Shown here: positions 38,600 through 50,356 of the stretch, piece after piece
Layout: each line of letters opens with the position of its first letter
Position numbering within the stretch: position 1 is the first letter of the stretch
NCBI GenBank assembly: GCA_016806645.1
Contig: JACSYO010000506.1
Span: 2,857,001 to 2,921,000 of the forward strand
From: Ophiodon elongatus
Taxonomy: Eukaryota > Chordata > Actinopteri > Perciformes > Hexagrammidae
DNA length: 64,000 nucleotides
Direction: 5' to 3'
Notes under the pieces: model-generated
What the model was told of the DNA's origin: nothing
Databases searched by the model: none
Seen by the model: the letters and a program-made list of their open reading frames with translations, nothing else
Translations under genes and position numbers: made by a program

Positions 38600-38825
38600 A
38601 TGGCAAACTCGTGTCTTCAACTGAGCGGCTTCCTCGTCAGCTGCGTCGGCTGGCTGGGCATCGTGATCGCGATATCCACCAATGACTGGGTGATTATGTG
38701 CAAATACGGCTTGAACACGTGCAAGAAGATGGATGAGCTGGAAGCCAAGGGACCCTGGGCGGAATGTGTCATCTCCACAGGACTCTACCACTGTTACTCC
38801 CTGTCGCAGATCCTGGAACTACCAG
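38600..38825 (+). CDS. cldn11: cldn11 coding exon 1
   Basis: It encodes residues 1-75 plus one base of codon 76: the first membrane segment and most of the first extracellular loop. The start is the ATG in GCGCCATGGC, a good initiation context. The donor is CCAG|GTAATG at 38826, phase 1. Confidence 0.96.
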
Positions 38826-41335
38826 GTAATGTTCTGTGTACATCTCTGCAGCCGCACTGTCGTTGTCTTCTTTGAGACATAGTTAAGTTGAACTTCTCAT
38901 CCCACCTGATATCATGCAAGTCATTTACATGATGCAATTTCCATCATCTCTTCTGAATACAGCTGGGTTTATATTTAATCCCCCTTTTCGTGAAAAAAAA
39001 CAGGCAAAGCGTGATGCAATGTTGACTTTCTTTTGGCAGTAACATCATATATGTTTCATATGTGCTTCTATAGCCTACATCCAGACGACTCGTGCCCTGA
39101 TGATCACAGCTTCCATCCTCGGTCTCCCAGCAGTGGCGATGATCCTTATGTCCATGCCCTGCATCAGCGTCGGCAGCGAACCTCAGGGCTCCAAGAACAA
39201 ACGCACCGTCTTGGGAGGAGTGCTTATACTCATAGTCGGTAAGAGACTCAACTTTACCTTATTCACTCAATGCAGCTGTAATGAATTTGTGGACAAAGAC
39301 TGAATGTCATAGTCAGATGTCCAGTCAATCAGAGTAGGTATAATTGTTTTGTGGTCACATGCACACACCTAGGTCCCTTCCAACCTTCCTGACTGTGACC
39401 TCTTTTAATCCCTGCTCAAATGCATACAAGCTGCTCTGAGCGGAGGATGTTGAATCTTCCTCCCAAGGGTGCACACACATGCACATAATCATGTATATGC
39501 CTATTCCATTGACTCCTTCCCACCAGATCCCATCACATTCCTCTACTCCGCCTACTCTCATCCACACCTTCCCTTTGTCCTGAGCTACATGGAAACTCAC
39601 TCCCTGATATGTCCAGTTTATTGTACTCATAATTGTTTTATATTTTCCAAAGCCTGTGTCCCTAAAATCAAATTTGAACACCTGTGTCCGTCGTTTGACT
39701 TTTCCACTGCCCACGTTTTTCAGAGCAAAACTATTCCCAACATGTTCCATGCAGCTCCATTACTTCCATATGAAAATGTTTATGCCTTGAGTTAATAGAT
39801 TTTCTATTTTGGATTTGTTTGTGTGTTTGCATGCTTGTTGCACAGCAGAATACAAATCCACTCACCACATTGCCTGCATACTGTCAGTAAAATCTTCCCA
39901 GCTGCAATTAGTTTGAGTCCAACTTTAATTATTTTTGTCAACTGTGTCCTCTGAAGCATCAGCTGGGAAACTTTCAGTCCACACATTATTTGTGGATTTG
40001 GTTATTGGCCTTTCTAGTGCAGTATATTCAAATTATACTCGTAGTTAAAGGATTTCATGCAGTTGCTCTGTGTTAACCATAAGTGTATACTGGCAAAAAC
40101 CCAACATATACCAAATGTGTCCATGTCAGCTGTATAGGGATTTCAGTATTTGTATAAGTCTTAGATCAGGCCTCTCTTCTACAGTTCAAGGCGAAGCTTA
40201 TATAACACCATTAAGTCGTGCTGCTAAATAATATTATTGTACACATTCTTTCTTCCACTCTCTCATCCCTTTGTGTCCTGTTGAGGAACAAATCCTAAAA
40301 AAACCTGTAATAGGTCCACTGACACCGTGTACTCACACCAGCATACAACCATTCATCTGTATAACCTTGGTGATGCTCATTCAGAATTTGTGTGTTTTCA
40401 TCTGTGGTTTCATTTTACTGTCTGTTATCTGGTCTCCTTGGCATTCCCAAGTATGACGATGAGCAGCCGCATGTACATGTATAGGCAGGATCTACGTGCA
40501 CCATTTTGCATCCCTATTTGTTGTGTTATTTTTCCTTCAGATATAGCACTGTATGGTCAAGCTGTACTGTATGTGTGTACGTATAATATTCAGCACCATC
40601 ATTTTGCATTCCCTTTTAGTGACACTGTATTCAAGTTTTTACATACAGGTGTCTAATTTAGCTTGTGTTTTTGTACAGGTTGCTTTCATTTGCACCATTT
40701 TGCATTCCCTGTTTTATTATGTAATTTGTCTTTTAAAGCTAGCCCTGTGTCATGGCACACAGTTTTTGTGTGTAATTATTAATTTATTCGCACCATTTTG
40801 CATTCCAAATTTTGTTTACTTTTGAGTCCGTTTGTTTTACATCGCTTGTATTGCTTTCATTTACCCCATTTTGCATCCCCAGTTGTATTATGTAATTTGC
40901 CAGTCTAACCTAACACTGTGTGGTAATACAATCAGTCAATTCCCAATTTAATTGCACTTTGAATCAGTCTGTTTTTTGTTTTTTTCAAAGTAACCTTTAT
41001 GTGTATATGTTGCTTTCAGAAGCACCGTTTTATAATCCCAATTCAACTATTCTCTCTGTTTCTTCTCAGCGATGTGCGGCATGGTGTCTACGGTCTGGTT
41101 TCCCATCGGCGCTCACCATGAGCGCGGCCTCATGTCATTCGGCTTCTCCCTCTACACGGGATGGGTGGGCAGCATCTTCTCCCTGCTGGGCGGGTGCATT
41201 CTCACCTGCTGCTCCTTAGAGTCCTCCTCGTCTCGCCCCTACCAGGACAACAATCGTTTCTACTACTCCAAACAGGGAGGTGGAAACCCGCCAGCAGCCC
41301 CCTCCACCAATCACGCCAAGAGCGCCCACGTCTAA
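38600..41335 (+). CDS. cldn11: Claudin-11, complete coding span (three exons, 218 aa)
   Basis: Claudin-11 forms tight-junction strands; in mammals it acts in CNS myelin, testis and inner ear. The joined exons (38600-38825, 39074-39238, 41070-41335; 657 bases including TAA) encode 218 residues. Four membrane segments lie at about 8-28, 82-102, 121-141 and 158-180. The first extracellular loop has the claudin signature W30, G-x-W at 51-53, C56 and C65, but the middle residue is proline (GPW) where GLW is usual. Identification as claudin-11 rests on STNDW, the KxDEL-like loop segment, ISTGLYHC, TRALMITAS, NRFYY and the C-terminal HAKSAHV, identical to the mammalian end and a PDZ ligand. Human claudin-11 has 207 residues; the extra length is mostly in the cytoplasmic tail. 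slc7a14 follows in convergent orientation, as in mammals. Whether this is the a or b teleost duplicate is not determined. Confidence 0.96.
39074..39238 (+). CDS. cldn11: cldn11 coding exon 2
   Basis: 165 bases encoding the second membrane segment and the start of the third (AYIQTTRALM to LILIV). The acceptor is TATAG|CCTAC and the donor GTCG|GTAAGA; both junctions are phase 1. Confidence 0.96.
40498..41039 (+). repeat. Degenerate repeat array in cldn11 intron 2
   Basis: Six variants of GCACCATTTTGCATTCC occur at about 40498, 40593, 40692, 40790, 40864 and 41022. Longer similarity links 40681 onward to 40852 onward (TGCTTTCATTT, then GTTGTATTATGTAATTTG-like), 171 bp apart, and 41011 (TGCTTTCAG). 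This is an old tandem array with irregular spacing that runs to about 30 bp before the exon 3 acceptor. Confidence 0.75.
41070..41335 (+). CDS. cldn11: cldn11 coding exon 3 and stop
   Basis: It encodes the rest of segment 3, the second extracellular loop, segment 4 and the cytoplasmic tail ending HAKSAHV, with TAA at 41333-41335. The acceptor is TTCTCAG|CGATG. The tail has a serine cluster (SLESSSS) and a YYSKQGGG stretch. Confidence 0.96.
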
Positions 41336-42471
41336 GCGGGGAGGGATTCTGAAGCAGATGTGTAGGGAACTGTAACTTGTATATAGAGACATACACACTA
41401 GCACACACATCCAATCATGGAAGAGAGGGAGACACATAAACACACTCAGTCAGGTTCAAGAAAAATACACACGTCCTTGAATGAGCGCACAAACACACAT
41501 AAAAGAGACTTTCACACATCCAAACACACAGAGACTGTTTTTGTTGGAGCTCCTTTTTTTTCTCCGCCGATGGATTGTTTTGTACCACAGAGCTCATCTT
41601 CCAGCCTCCTCGTGTTGGGCTTAGTGTGGACCTGCTGTTACAGAGTTGTACAAGCTTCTAAGTAACTGCCTGCACAGCAACCTGAGGTCCCAATCACCTG
41701 AGGCCTTGTGGACTGAGCTTCTATATAACTTCTATTTTTCTATTTAGATGCACCTACAGATGAAATCTTATGAGTGTCTTTGTCGATAAATCTGTTTTTT
41801 TGTAATCGTACAATACGATGATCTGTTGTTTTGATTAGAGCAGGGTATGACAGTATTATATTTGGGATTGTGTTCATTAACATTGTTTATGTACATTGAT
41901 TTTTCCTCGACAGTGTTGTTCAACTCTCTGGTGCATTTGCCTTTTGAGTGATGGACTTGATTAAAAAAAAACGCAGCACAGTTTTTCCCAGCCACTGCAG
42001 GATGATGGGAACATAAATTTCACAGGGAAGCTTTAACCAGCAGTTTTACAGTCTGTATTCAAGCCTTAGTGTGTGCACTGACTTTGCAAAGATATTAGAG
42101 TACAACACCATAATCTTTTGTTCACTTCTCACTCATCTAATAGTAACATTTCCTAATCTAAACCCATCTTACTAACTTTAAGCAGCTTATCCAGTAACTG
42201 TGGAATTATACATTTCCATTAAACATCTTAGTCTAAGTTCTTCATATACAACAGGTCTGTAGCTGAAATTATCTTTCTACAAGCGTGCACAAAAAAAAGA
42301 AAAAACAGTATTATCTAGATTAGCTTCTCTTACAATAAGGCGATGACTTGAATGTTCAATATCTCAAAAGTGCCCAGAACACAGATGGAAATTTCCAACT
42401 CAGATCCACACAGAAGCAATATTAGCTGGTTATTTATTGTTTCACTGATGTGCTGTTGTTTGATTTTCTGT

Positions 42472-42477
42472 AATAAA
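42472..42477 (+). terminator. Probable cldn11 polyadenylation signal
   Basis: AATAAA occurs 1.14 kb after the cldn11 stop, followed within 20-40 bases by GTG/T-rich sequence. An ATTAAA at 41960-41965 is an alternative nearer signal. The 3'UTR contains CA-rich stretches. Confidence 0.5.
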
Positions 42478-43912
42478 GACAAAAGAATGAAAAGTGCCTT
42501 TGCCTCGAGTCGATAAAATGTTCTCATCCCACTCATCACTTTCTTTTACTCCAACTGGATGTTAGGCTTAAATTTGATTTAGACAGAAAGTTGAGGTATG
42601 TGATACACACATGTGACAGTGTTTCTTGTAGATTGATGAAATAGATTTACTATTGTGAATCTGTGTGTGGGGAATGTGTCCATGTTTGTGTGAATATAAG
42701 CTGGGAACAATGAGAAAACATGAATTGTTTTTAATGCATCGTATCTGTAATCTGACACAGTGACCTTGAGTTAGGTCAGCACAGAGCGGCCTGTCTCGAA
42801 GACACTCAAAGCCACACACTGTTCCGGTCCTCCCCTGCCGACCACACACACACACACACACACACACGCACGCACCCGCACGCACGCACGCATGCACGCG
42901 CGCATGTGCAACAAAGAAGTATAATTGTGTCCAGTGTGTGGCTGACTGTGTGCTCCTCTGTCCCTATCAAGGTCACGAAGCCATATAATAGATATTACTG
43001 GATACTTTGAAAACAACAGGCGCTATCTCATTGTCCTCAGCTTATCTTCAAACAAACACGCAGTCATACGCAACCGTATGTCCTAGTTTTAACACATTCT
43101 GTCATGTGTATACTTCCTGCCACGTCTGTGTGTGCAGGTGTGTGTGATCATGTCGGTGTGTGTATTCTCTGAAATGTGATTCCGGACCAAAGCCATCCAG
43201 TTCACAGGAGGCCAGTGGGAGAGTGGTGGGCAACCAAACTGTCCTGTATTACTGTGAGAGACTGGTAGTGTTATGATATGCTGTGCTGAAGCATTGCTAT
43301 CTTAAGTTTTTTATTCATCAATACAACTTAGTTATTAACTAAGAGGACATTTTCTGCTTCAGGATATTATCATACAACATTAATTAATAATACTCTGTGA
43401 TATTGAATCCTTTCCAGCAATTATTTTTTGATTAAGTATTTATTTTTCCTTCTCATGTGTACCCACTGTGCATCAACCTGGCTTGTCTGTTTCTACTTCA
43501 GTTGAAATTTCCGATTCATTTCCCAGAAAACTGTTCAGCAACACCCAGAAACACCTGTGACCCCTTTCCTTTCCTGCGTGTGTTTCTGCATAGGAGGTGA
43601 GAACAGAAATCTCAGCAATAATGTTAGAGCAATACAGTGAGTTACAGTCGAGCCCCCTGATCAAAACACAATTTGCTTGCGGCTGAGTTGTGACCTGGTT
43701 TGTTGAAACTACACTGCTGGTGGGCGAACTCCCTCAGTTTGACTGTAGATCATCACTGCATTGTGAAGGCGCAACAGAACCTGTTCTCTGGTTCTGTGGG
43801 AGAGACACCATAACTTGAACTTTCAGTGAAAACAGCATTGTAACTGTGCTGCACATATGTCAAAGTGATGTTATGCAATTTGCTGTAGAATTAGCCTAAG
43901 GGCTGATTCTTG
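42478..43912. other. Intergenic, downstream of cldn11
   Basis: No gene seen. A (CA)n/CG-rich microsatellite lies at 42842-42900 and a TG-rich patch at about 43125-43165. Confidence 0.5.
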
Positions 43913-44363
43913 TATTTTTTGCAACCAGAGGTGACTCGAGAGGGTGGAGCTAAGTACAACTGAACACCAAATAAGCCATTTTTAGGCAACCAAAAAGGTT
44001 ACAACTAACTTCCATGAACTGAAAGCACACCGTGAAAGGGTTAAAGTTATTAGTCGAGAATGCGGACAGCTCCCAGACCGGACAATGCAGTTAAAGTGAC
44101 CTGTCACTCACAAATTAGCCACACCCCAAAGCATACCATGCTTTATCGTTTATTTTAATCAAATCGGCCACCATGATTTAATAAATGAACATCATGCTGT
44201 ATTGAAGACGACTTGATATTCGCGATTGAGACCATGGACAGGACATTTTTATCATGAACTTCTATAAAATTGGACCAGGGGAGTCGCCCGCTGCTGGCCA
44301 TTAGAAAGAATGCAAGTCTAAGGCACCTCCACATTGGCTTCACTTTTCAGACCGGGAGGTTGG
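43913..44363 (-). mobile_element. Dispersed repeat family A, copy 3
   Basis: CGAGAGGGTGGAGCTAAGTA and CAGCTCCCAGACCGGACAAT match the copy at 7936-8217 in the same orientation. The distal half (CAGCATGATGTTCATTTATT, GACCATGGTCTCAATCGCGA-like, GCATTCTTTCTAATGGCCAG, AAGTGAAGCCAATGTG on the minus strand) matches 18824-19100. The terminal GATGGCGACGG-type end is absent. An 84- to 91-codon minus-strand frame here is an artefact of the repeat. Confidence 0.75.
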
Positions 44364-46334
44364 CGCCTGGATACGACACAGTGAATGGGCTATGGTTAGC
44401 TTCTGTTGTTTTGGACTGTTTGACTCTCTAGTATGTCTGTGGCATTTACCTTGAAAATTCCATTGAAAGTTTGTGTATTTTAATAACTGGTGTGAGTGGG
44501 TCTTAAGAGTTGAAGTGGGATTTTTGGATACCATCCAGCTCCACAGCTCAAAATGGACATGAAACCATTTTGCTTTTCGGAGGTCCTCCCTTATCCGGTT
44601 GGATATGTAATACATCGTACGTCAACCCTTACAGCCAGGCATTGTAGTACAGTGTGTATAATTGTGCATATCCTTGTCAAATGTGTAAATGTGACTGGAC
44701 CTAAAGCATGGTATTCATTATAGTATTCAGAGCAGGACACGTTCCCAAAAAATGAGCAAGTCTCTTTTTAGTATTTGCAATAAATAGCTTTCATTGTTGC
44801 ATGGAAGCAATATCAACAACTCAGCAAAAAACAGTGCACCCAGGAGCAAAAAAACCACACATATGGAAGAAACCATTAAAAAAAAATCAACATAAAAAAC
44901 ATCTACATTGTACAGCTTTGTGCCAAAATATACAGAAGAGAAAAGGAATATCTAGTTGCTTGCGAGAGAAGCCAATTTTAACAAGTCAGACACACACTGA
45001 CTGGACACTTGGCCACAGCGAACACAGAGCACAGAAACAACACGCCTTCTCCGAGACAAAATAAACAAATAGTAGCTGACTTTAAAAGCAATAGTGGCAA
45101 TATTAGATTATGCTTGTAGTTCACCCTTTATAGTAGTTCACCCTTTATAGAATTGTATTAAAATAGTTTCTGCATGATTTCTGTAGTACTGCTACTCCTA
45201 AACCTTCTACGGTCCTATTGACGTCTAGAGCAACCATTTTGAAATCCTTCAAAGGAAAGGATTAAGGTTTATAAATGAGCGTTATCATTCTAGAGACTAC
45301 AGTTGTTAAAAATATATTTTAGCAGTTTCTCCCATGCCTCCTTGTGATTAAACAAAAACACAGAAAGTGAAGGCTGATAACTCCACCCAGCTCTTTTGTG
45401 CACACCTACCCGAGGAGGACCTGTGGTTGGGAGACAGCTGTAGAAAAATACTTCTCTTTTTCAGTGTTGTACTTTTTCACTGCTGGACAAACTGCTGTAG
45501 TCAATGACATCTAGACTAATACTTTCAATGAAATACTTAGCAACTTGGATTTTTAAAAATTATCATTGCACTGTTGACTAAAGCCACCGTGAGAAGAAAA
45601 AAAAATCTGTCTCCTTGGGATAAACTGACGTTAGTAGCTCATTAGATAGACTCCCAAGAAAAATGGTTAGCTCTGTTGTTAAGTGTTCACCTGTAGAAAC
45701 TACGGTCTCCTGTGTGTGAAAAGTAAACAAACATTGTAGACTTTGGCTTGCAGAGGTCGTGGATGAGAGAAGGGATGTACAGGAAGTAGGCATATTGTAA
45801 GTGGTTGAGGGAGGACGAGAGAGGAGTCATCCTGGGTGTTTGCTACATGTTCTACTCCCTTCTCAAACAGAGCCCTGGTTCCCACTTGTGTGGGGGAGAT
45901 TACTGTATGAGCTTAGAAATACAGGAGAGGATCCAGCAAATAATCTTCTTTTAGCTCATAGAATTCACTTCACATTTAGCATAATATAGAGTTTTGTAAA
46001 GTAAAAGAACGTTTTGGATTTCAATCTGAATAGAAATGATAGGAGTCTGCAGTGAATACAATAGCTTTCGGTTCCATTCACTGGTAAGGATCCTGAACAA
46101 TGAAGTTTTTGAAGCCGATTCGGTTGTAATACACCTGTTAAATCCTCTCAGAGCACAGAGGCCAACGTTCCCAGGTATAAGAACGAAGCCTGCGTTTGGT
46201 GTAGTTTAGTGTTCTATTATGTCTCGTAGCGATCAATCACCACATGCAAGTACAACATTTACAGTCTGGGCCTCGTGCATGAGGGCATGCAACACATTCA
46301 CCAGACGGTCACATTGAGGCGCAGGCATGGACCA

Positions 46335-46336
<2 letters not shown>

Positions 46337-46402
<66 letters not shown>
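46337..46402. repeat. (CA)n microsatellite
   Basis: A pure run of about 33 CA dinucleotides. Confidence 0.97.
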
Positions 46403-46405
<3 letters not shown>

Positions 46406-49372
46406 TGCACATGCACTCACTCATTGTATTCATACACGCACAGAGCAGATAATATAGAAAGTTGACTGTACAGTCCAGTGGCAGAGTGGCAACGCCTGAA
46501 TTCGCAATCTTGTTTTGGCTGAGCTTTGAATGCAAAATGGCTGGATTCTTTTGGCTGAGTCGGCAGGTGATTTGTGTGGGGAGGGGTATTTTGGCTGAGT
46601 ACTAATACAATGGAATATATGTTTGGATGTGTGTGAGATTTAAAGTGCAAATGTTTTAGGATGGGCTGTTTTTTTCTGTTTTTTTCCCACAACCCTTTCA
46701 CCAGACAGAACGCTAATATTGGACAATTCTGCGAAACCTCCGATTACATTCAATAGCAACAATTCTTTTTATATCTATTTCTACGGCGCCCATGCAAAGC
46801 AACTATATGGGGTAAAGATTATTTTACTTTGTTGGTTATTATCACTTCTTCCCACCCATGCTGTGCTGAGCTTGGTGTTTCTTTGTAACATATTTTACAT
46901 TCCCACAGGAATCCCTTCCTCGAAGTGAGGTGGCTGACTGAACTATGGTTTAGGTTAGGCAACTGGAACAAATAGGAAAGATCATGGTTACAGTAAAAAT
47001 AAAGGCAACAAAATTGTTGGTTTCAGGGCTGTACACCAATAAGAAAATCTGTTCTTTTTTCTTGTGATTGATTCCATAAATGTTTATTTTGCTACATGAA
47101 GGTATTTGCATGAAATACTGAATTAAATGTTTACATGTTTTTTGTTGGCCAAAGGGTTTTCAAATTTAAATATATCGAGTTTAAAAACACTGGAATCATC
47201 TCGTAAAATATACACTATGTGCAACACTATTTGTTACTATACCACCCAGGTTTCCAGAAAAGACATAGAGGACATGACCTCAAAGTTAGCTACAGCCATG
47301 GTTGGTCTCTGATAAGAAGGATGGGCCACACCCTTATGTTCTGCTACACCACAGAAAAGATCACACCCGGCTTGCTGCATCAGCAAGCTGCAGAATCGTC
47401 CAATAGCGCAATTTCTCAGAATAGTGGGCTGTGTTTTGGGACGGCATCACAATCATTTCACTGAACGACACCAAAGGGTTATAACAATACATGAAGGAGT
47501 TTGGAAATATGTGGGAGGAGCAGAGGTAGGGTGGGTGTTTAGCGTGGCATCCTTAGATTTAGTGCATTAGACAAATAAGGCTTCCCTGGAAGGGACAGAT
47601 GCAGCAACAGAGGGGCAAGAGGAAAAGGTACAGGTAAGGACAATCAGGGCATACAGCAGCAGCTATTGTAGAAGTGCCCCCACCCTAAACATAATAACAT
47701 AACAGTGTGCTATTTGGTGTGTGCCACAATCCCTTACAGTGACATGAGAGCATACATTCTTAGTATAGAATCAAACCTCAAACCCCGGCAGCATTAGCTT
47801 ACATGTCCTACACACTGAGCTCTACAGATTGATTGATTTTCACAATATTTCCTCGGGGTGCAGCGACAGTGTAAATAATATGTAAAGAGTGGGGCTTCAA
47901 CACTAGCTACATAAAGAGGTAGGGGCAACAGGGAGGTTCACTCAAGACTAGATTGGGCTCTGGTTGGAGCAGAACCACAAGGAGATGACTAAATGCTAAA
48001 ATCACAAGGGAGATAGCAGACACCCTGATGTGAAACGGGAGCTAATATATCGCCAGGCCACGAACAGATTGCCGTTTCAAATCCTGACTGAATTGTGACT
48101 TAAGAGTCCTTGCTGACATGGACAGATGAATATCAAGAGCGTGGTGAGGTGGGAAATGGATGAGGGAAGAGTCGGGCTGGAAGAGCAAAGGAGCGGTGGA
48201 AGTAGAGGATAAAAAAAAAAAGGAGAGAAGAAAGAAAGATAGACGTTAAAAGCAAAAGAGGGTGAAAAAAAGGAGAGAGACGGAAGAGGAGGGATTGTAT
48301 TTCAGTTCACTCAATGTATGAGTGAAACTCCAACTTATTTATGACTCAGTAGTTCTCAGTTAGGTACTGCACGGAAGTTATTGGTGTGAAGAGGGAGGTT
48401 GAAACCTACAGCCATCTGAAGTATTATTGATACTTCATTTTGACCTTCCCCTTGTCTAACACAAAACCTGAAATACTCTCCCCCAATATATTTAAAATAT
48501 ATAACAGTAATTGATAATTAATAAGTAACTAATAACTTAGTTTGCTAAGAAAAATAAAATAAAAAGATAATATATTAAATGATCCTGGCCTGTACTCCCC
48601 AAAAGGTCAAACTACTGTTCCTTCAGCAAAAAAAAAATTAAAAAAAAGTCCTGCCACTATTCTTACCCCCATTCCTCAATAATTATATATTTTTTTGTAC
48701 AATCCCTTATTTTCTTTTCATCTCCAGGAGAAAAGAAGCAAACTATGCAGAAAATCCATTTCCTGAATTGAATGAACTGAAAAAGAATTCCTTCCCTGCC
48801 CTGTTAAACAGCAAGAACTGCGTCAGTGGAGAGACAAGCACACAGAAAATATGACGTTCATCACAATAAACCATGCAGGTTGTCAAATAGGATTCAACCT
48901 GTTCTCTCTCACTCTCCCTGTTACACCTTCCACTCTCTCCTCTTTTTAGGTGTGCCGATGAGCTGACAAGCATGTGTTATATTGCACCATGAGCTGCTTT
49001 GTTGCGGGCGGATTGAGTTTTGAGCTTCATGCTGGGGCAAAAACAAAACAAATACCTACATATACATATTAAAACAACCTGAAAAACACTTTATATCTAC
49101 ACACACACAAACATAAGTATCCATGTAAAAGGTGGAGCTTGATTGCATATACATCCTCACACACACGCACACTAACAGGCAAAATTAAAGTAGAAAACAG
49201 ACAGAATCAGAAACTCACATACACATAGAGTAGATGAAGGCACTATTGCAAGCAAAGTCCAAGTACTATTTGTGACAGAAAACATCAACACCCTTTTCCC
49301 AACACAGTGTCTCAATCCCTTGGGCTAGATGTTAGTGGTCAGGGTGAATGTTTAAAGACAGACTGAAAGCAA

Positions 49373-49378
49373 TTTATT
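49373..49378 (-). terminator. Candidate slc7a14 polyadenylation signal
   Basis: AATAAA on the minus strand, 680 bases after the slc7a14 stop codon. Mammalian SLC7A14 messages have long 3'UTRs, so more distal sites may be the main ones. Confidence 0.3.
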
Positions 49379-49875
49379 GATTATAAAGATGTTTTTTGGA
49401 GTTTTTGAGAGCACGAGTAGCTGTTTTCCTATCTGTTGAAAAGAAAATGAGCGTAGAGAGTCAGACCTGTACATAGGAAATAGCTCGGGCTTGGCATACT
49501 GTCATCTAACTTTCCTGTTTGTCTAAGCTGAAACAGGTTGAGAGGTGCTGCTTCATCCGCCCCTTGCTCATCACCTTCTCCTCCCCTATATCCCGTAAAT
49601 TCTTACATAAACAGTTAACGGATTGCTTAATAAATAATGTTTCATGGTTCACAGTGCGGTGAACCACATTAAATTTGATCTCCTGCTATGTCCGCATTTT
49701 TCTATCTGGCCTCTGTTTGTGTGGGATGTGAATTCCAGTAAGTGATTAACAAGTGACTGTGACAAGACACTTGACCTTGATATCCTCGTTTGCCGTGTGA
49801 CCTGGGGAGCAAAGCTTGTGAGAGTTAGGTGAATGAAAATGCCAAGAAACTATCTAGCCCAAGGGTTAGACGAAC

Positions 49876-49876
49876 A

Positions 49877-49924
<48 letters not shown>

Positions 49925-49962
49925 CAGGCATGCACACACACACACACACACACACACACTCA
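49876..49962. repeat. (CA)n microsatellite, interrupted
   Basis: Two CA tracts (49876-49923 and about 49931-49959) are separated by ATGCAGGCATG. They probably lie in the slc7a14 3'UTR, where the sense strand would be (UG)n. Confidence 0.93.
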
Positions 49963-50057
49963 GACACAATCACTCATGCACGCACACTACTTTCCCCCTC
50001 CCATTCCCCAGGCAGCAGACAAGGCAGTACATTCAGGGTAACACAGAGTCAGTCCCT

Positions 50058-50356
50058 TCAGAAATCCATCGGATCCTCCTCCGCGAGGCCGTGATTGGCA
50101 ATGGTCTTGGCTCCACCTTTCGATGGCGCCCCGTCACTTTCGGGTTTCACCTCAGGGGGCGGGGTGAGCCCCGATCCCCCCTGCGGCGCGCCCCAGGGGT
50201 CAGTGGTAGGCGGGTAGAAATCGTCGTCAAAGCCGCAGAAGCCTTCGTCCACGCCTTGATCATAGCGCTGGTAGGTGGAGGCGTGCACCTCGTTCTCTCT
50301 GGCCTTGATCTCCAGCGTACTATGCCACATGCCATAGCCAAAATAGATTAGCACAC
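50058..50356 (-). CDS. slc7a14: slc7a14 coding exon 9 and stop
   Basis: 299 bases encoding the last membrane segment (VLIYFGYGMW) and cytoplasmic tail, ending in an acidic EEDPMDF and TGA at 50060-50058. Acceptor CTTCAG|GTGTG. The tail is rich in D, E, G and P and differs from the serine/lysine-rich human tail. Confidence 0.94.

Larger units (their letters stand above)
44364..50057. other. Convergent intergenic region, probably including the slc7a14 3'UTR
   Basis: No protein-coding exon seen. The proximal part (toward 50057) is likely slc7a14 3'UTR. A TTTATT at 49373-49378 (AATAAA on the minus strand) is the nearest clear poly(A) signal; more distal ones exist, for example near 47085. It includes (CA)n tracts at 46337-46402 and 49876-49962 and a duplicated 16-bp unit TAGTTCACCCTTTATA near 45118-45150. 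The cldn11 and slc7a14 transcripts could approach each other here. Confidence 0.45.

Noticed and set aside
40498..41039. Regularly repeated motif as a CRISPR-like array
   Set aside because: Repeat copies are diverged, spacing is irregular (74-158 bp), and it lies inside a vertebrate intron.
44155..44615. 62- and 91-codon minus-strand frames
   Set aside because: They fall in or beside the dispersed repeat copy at 43913-44363 and have no domain similarity.
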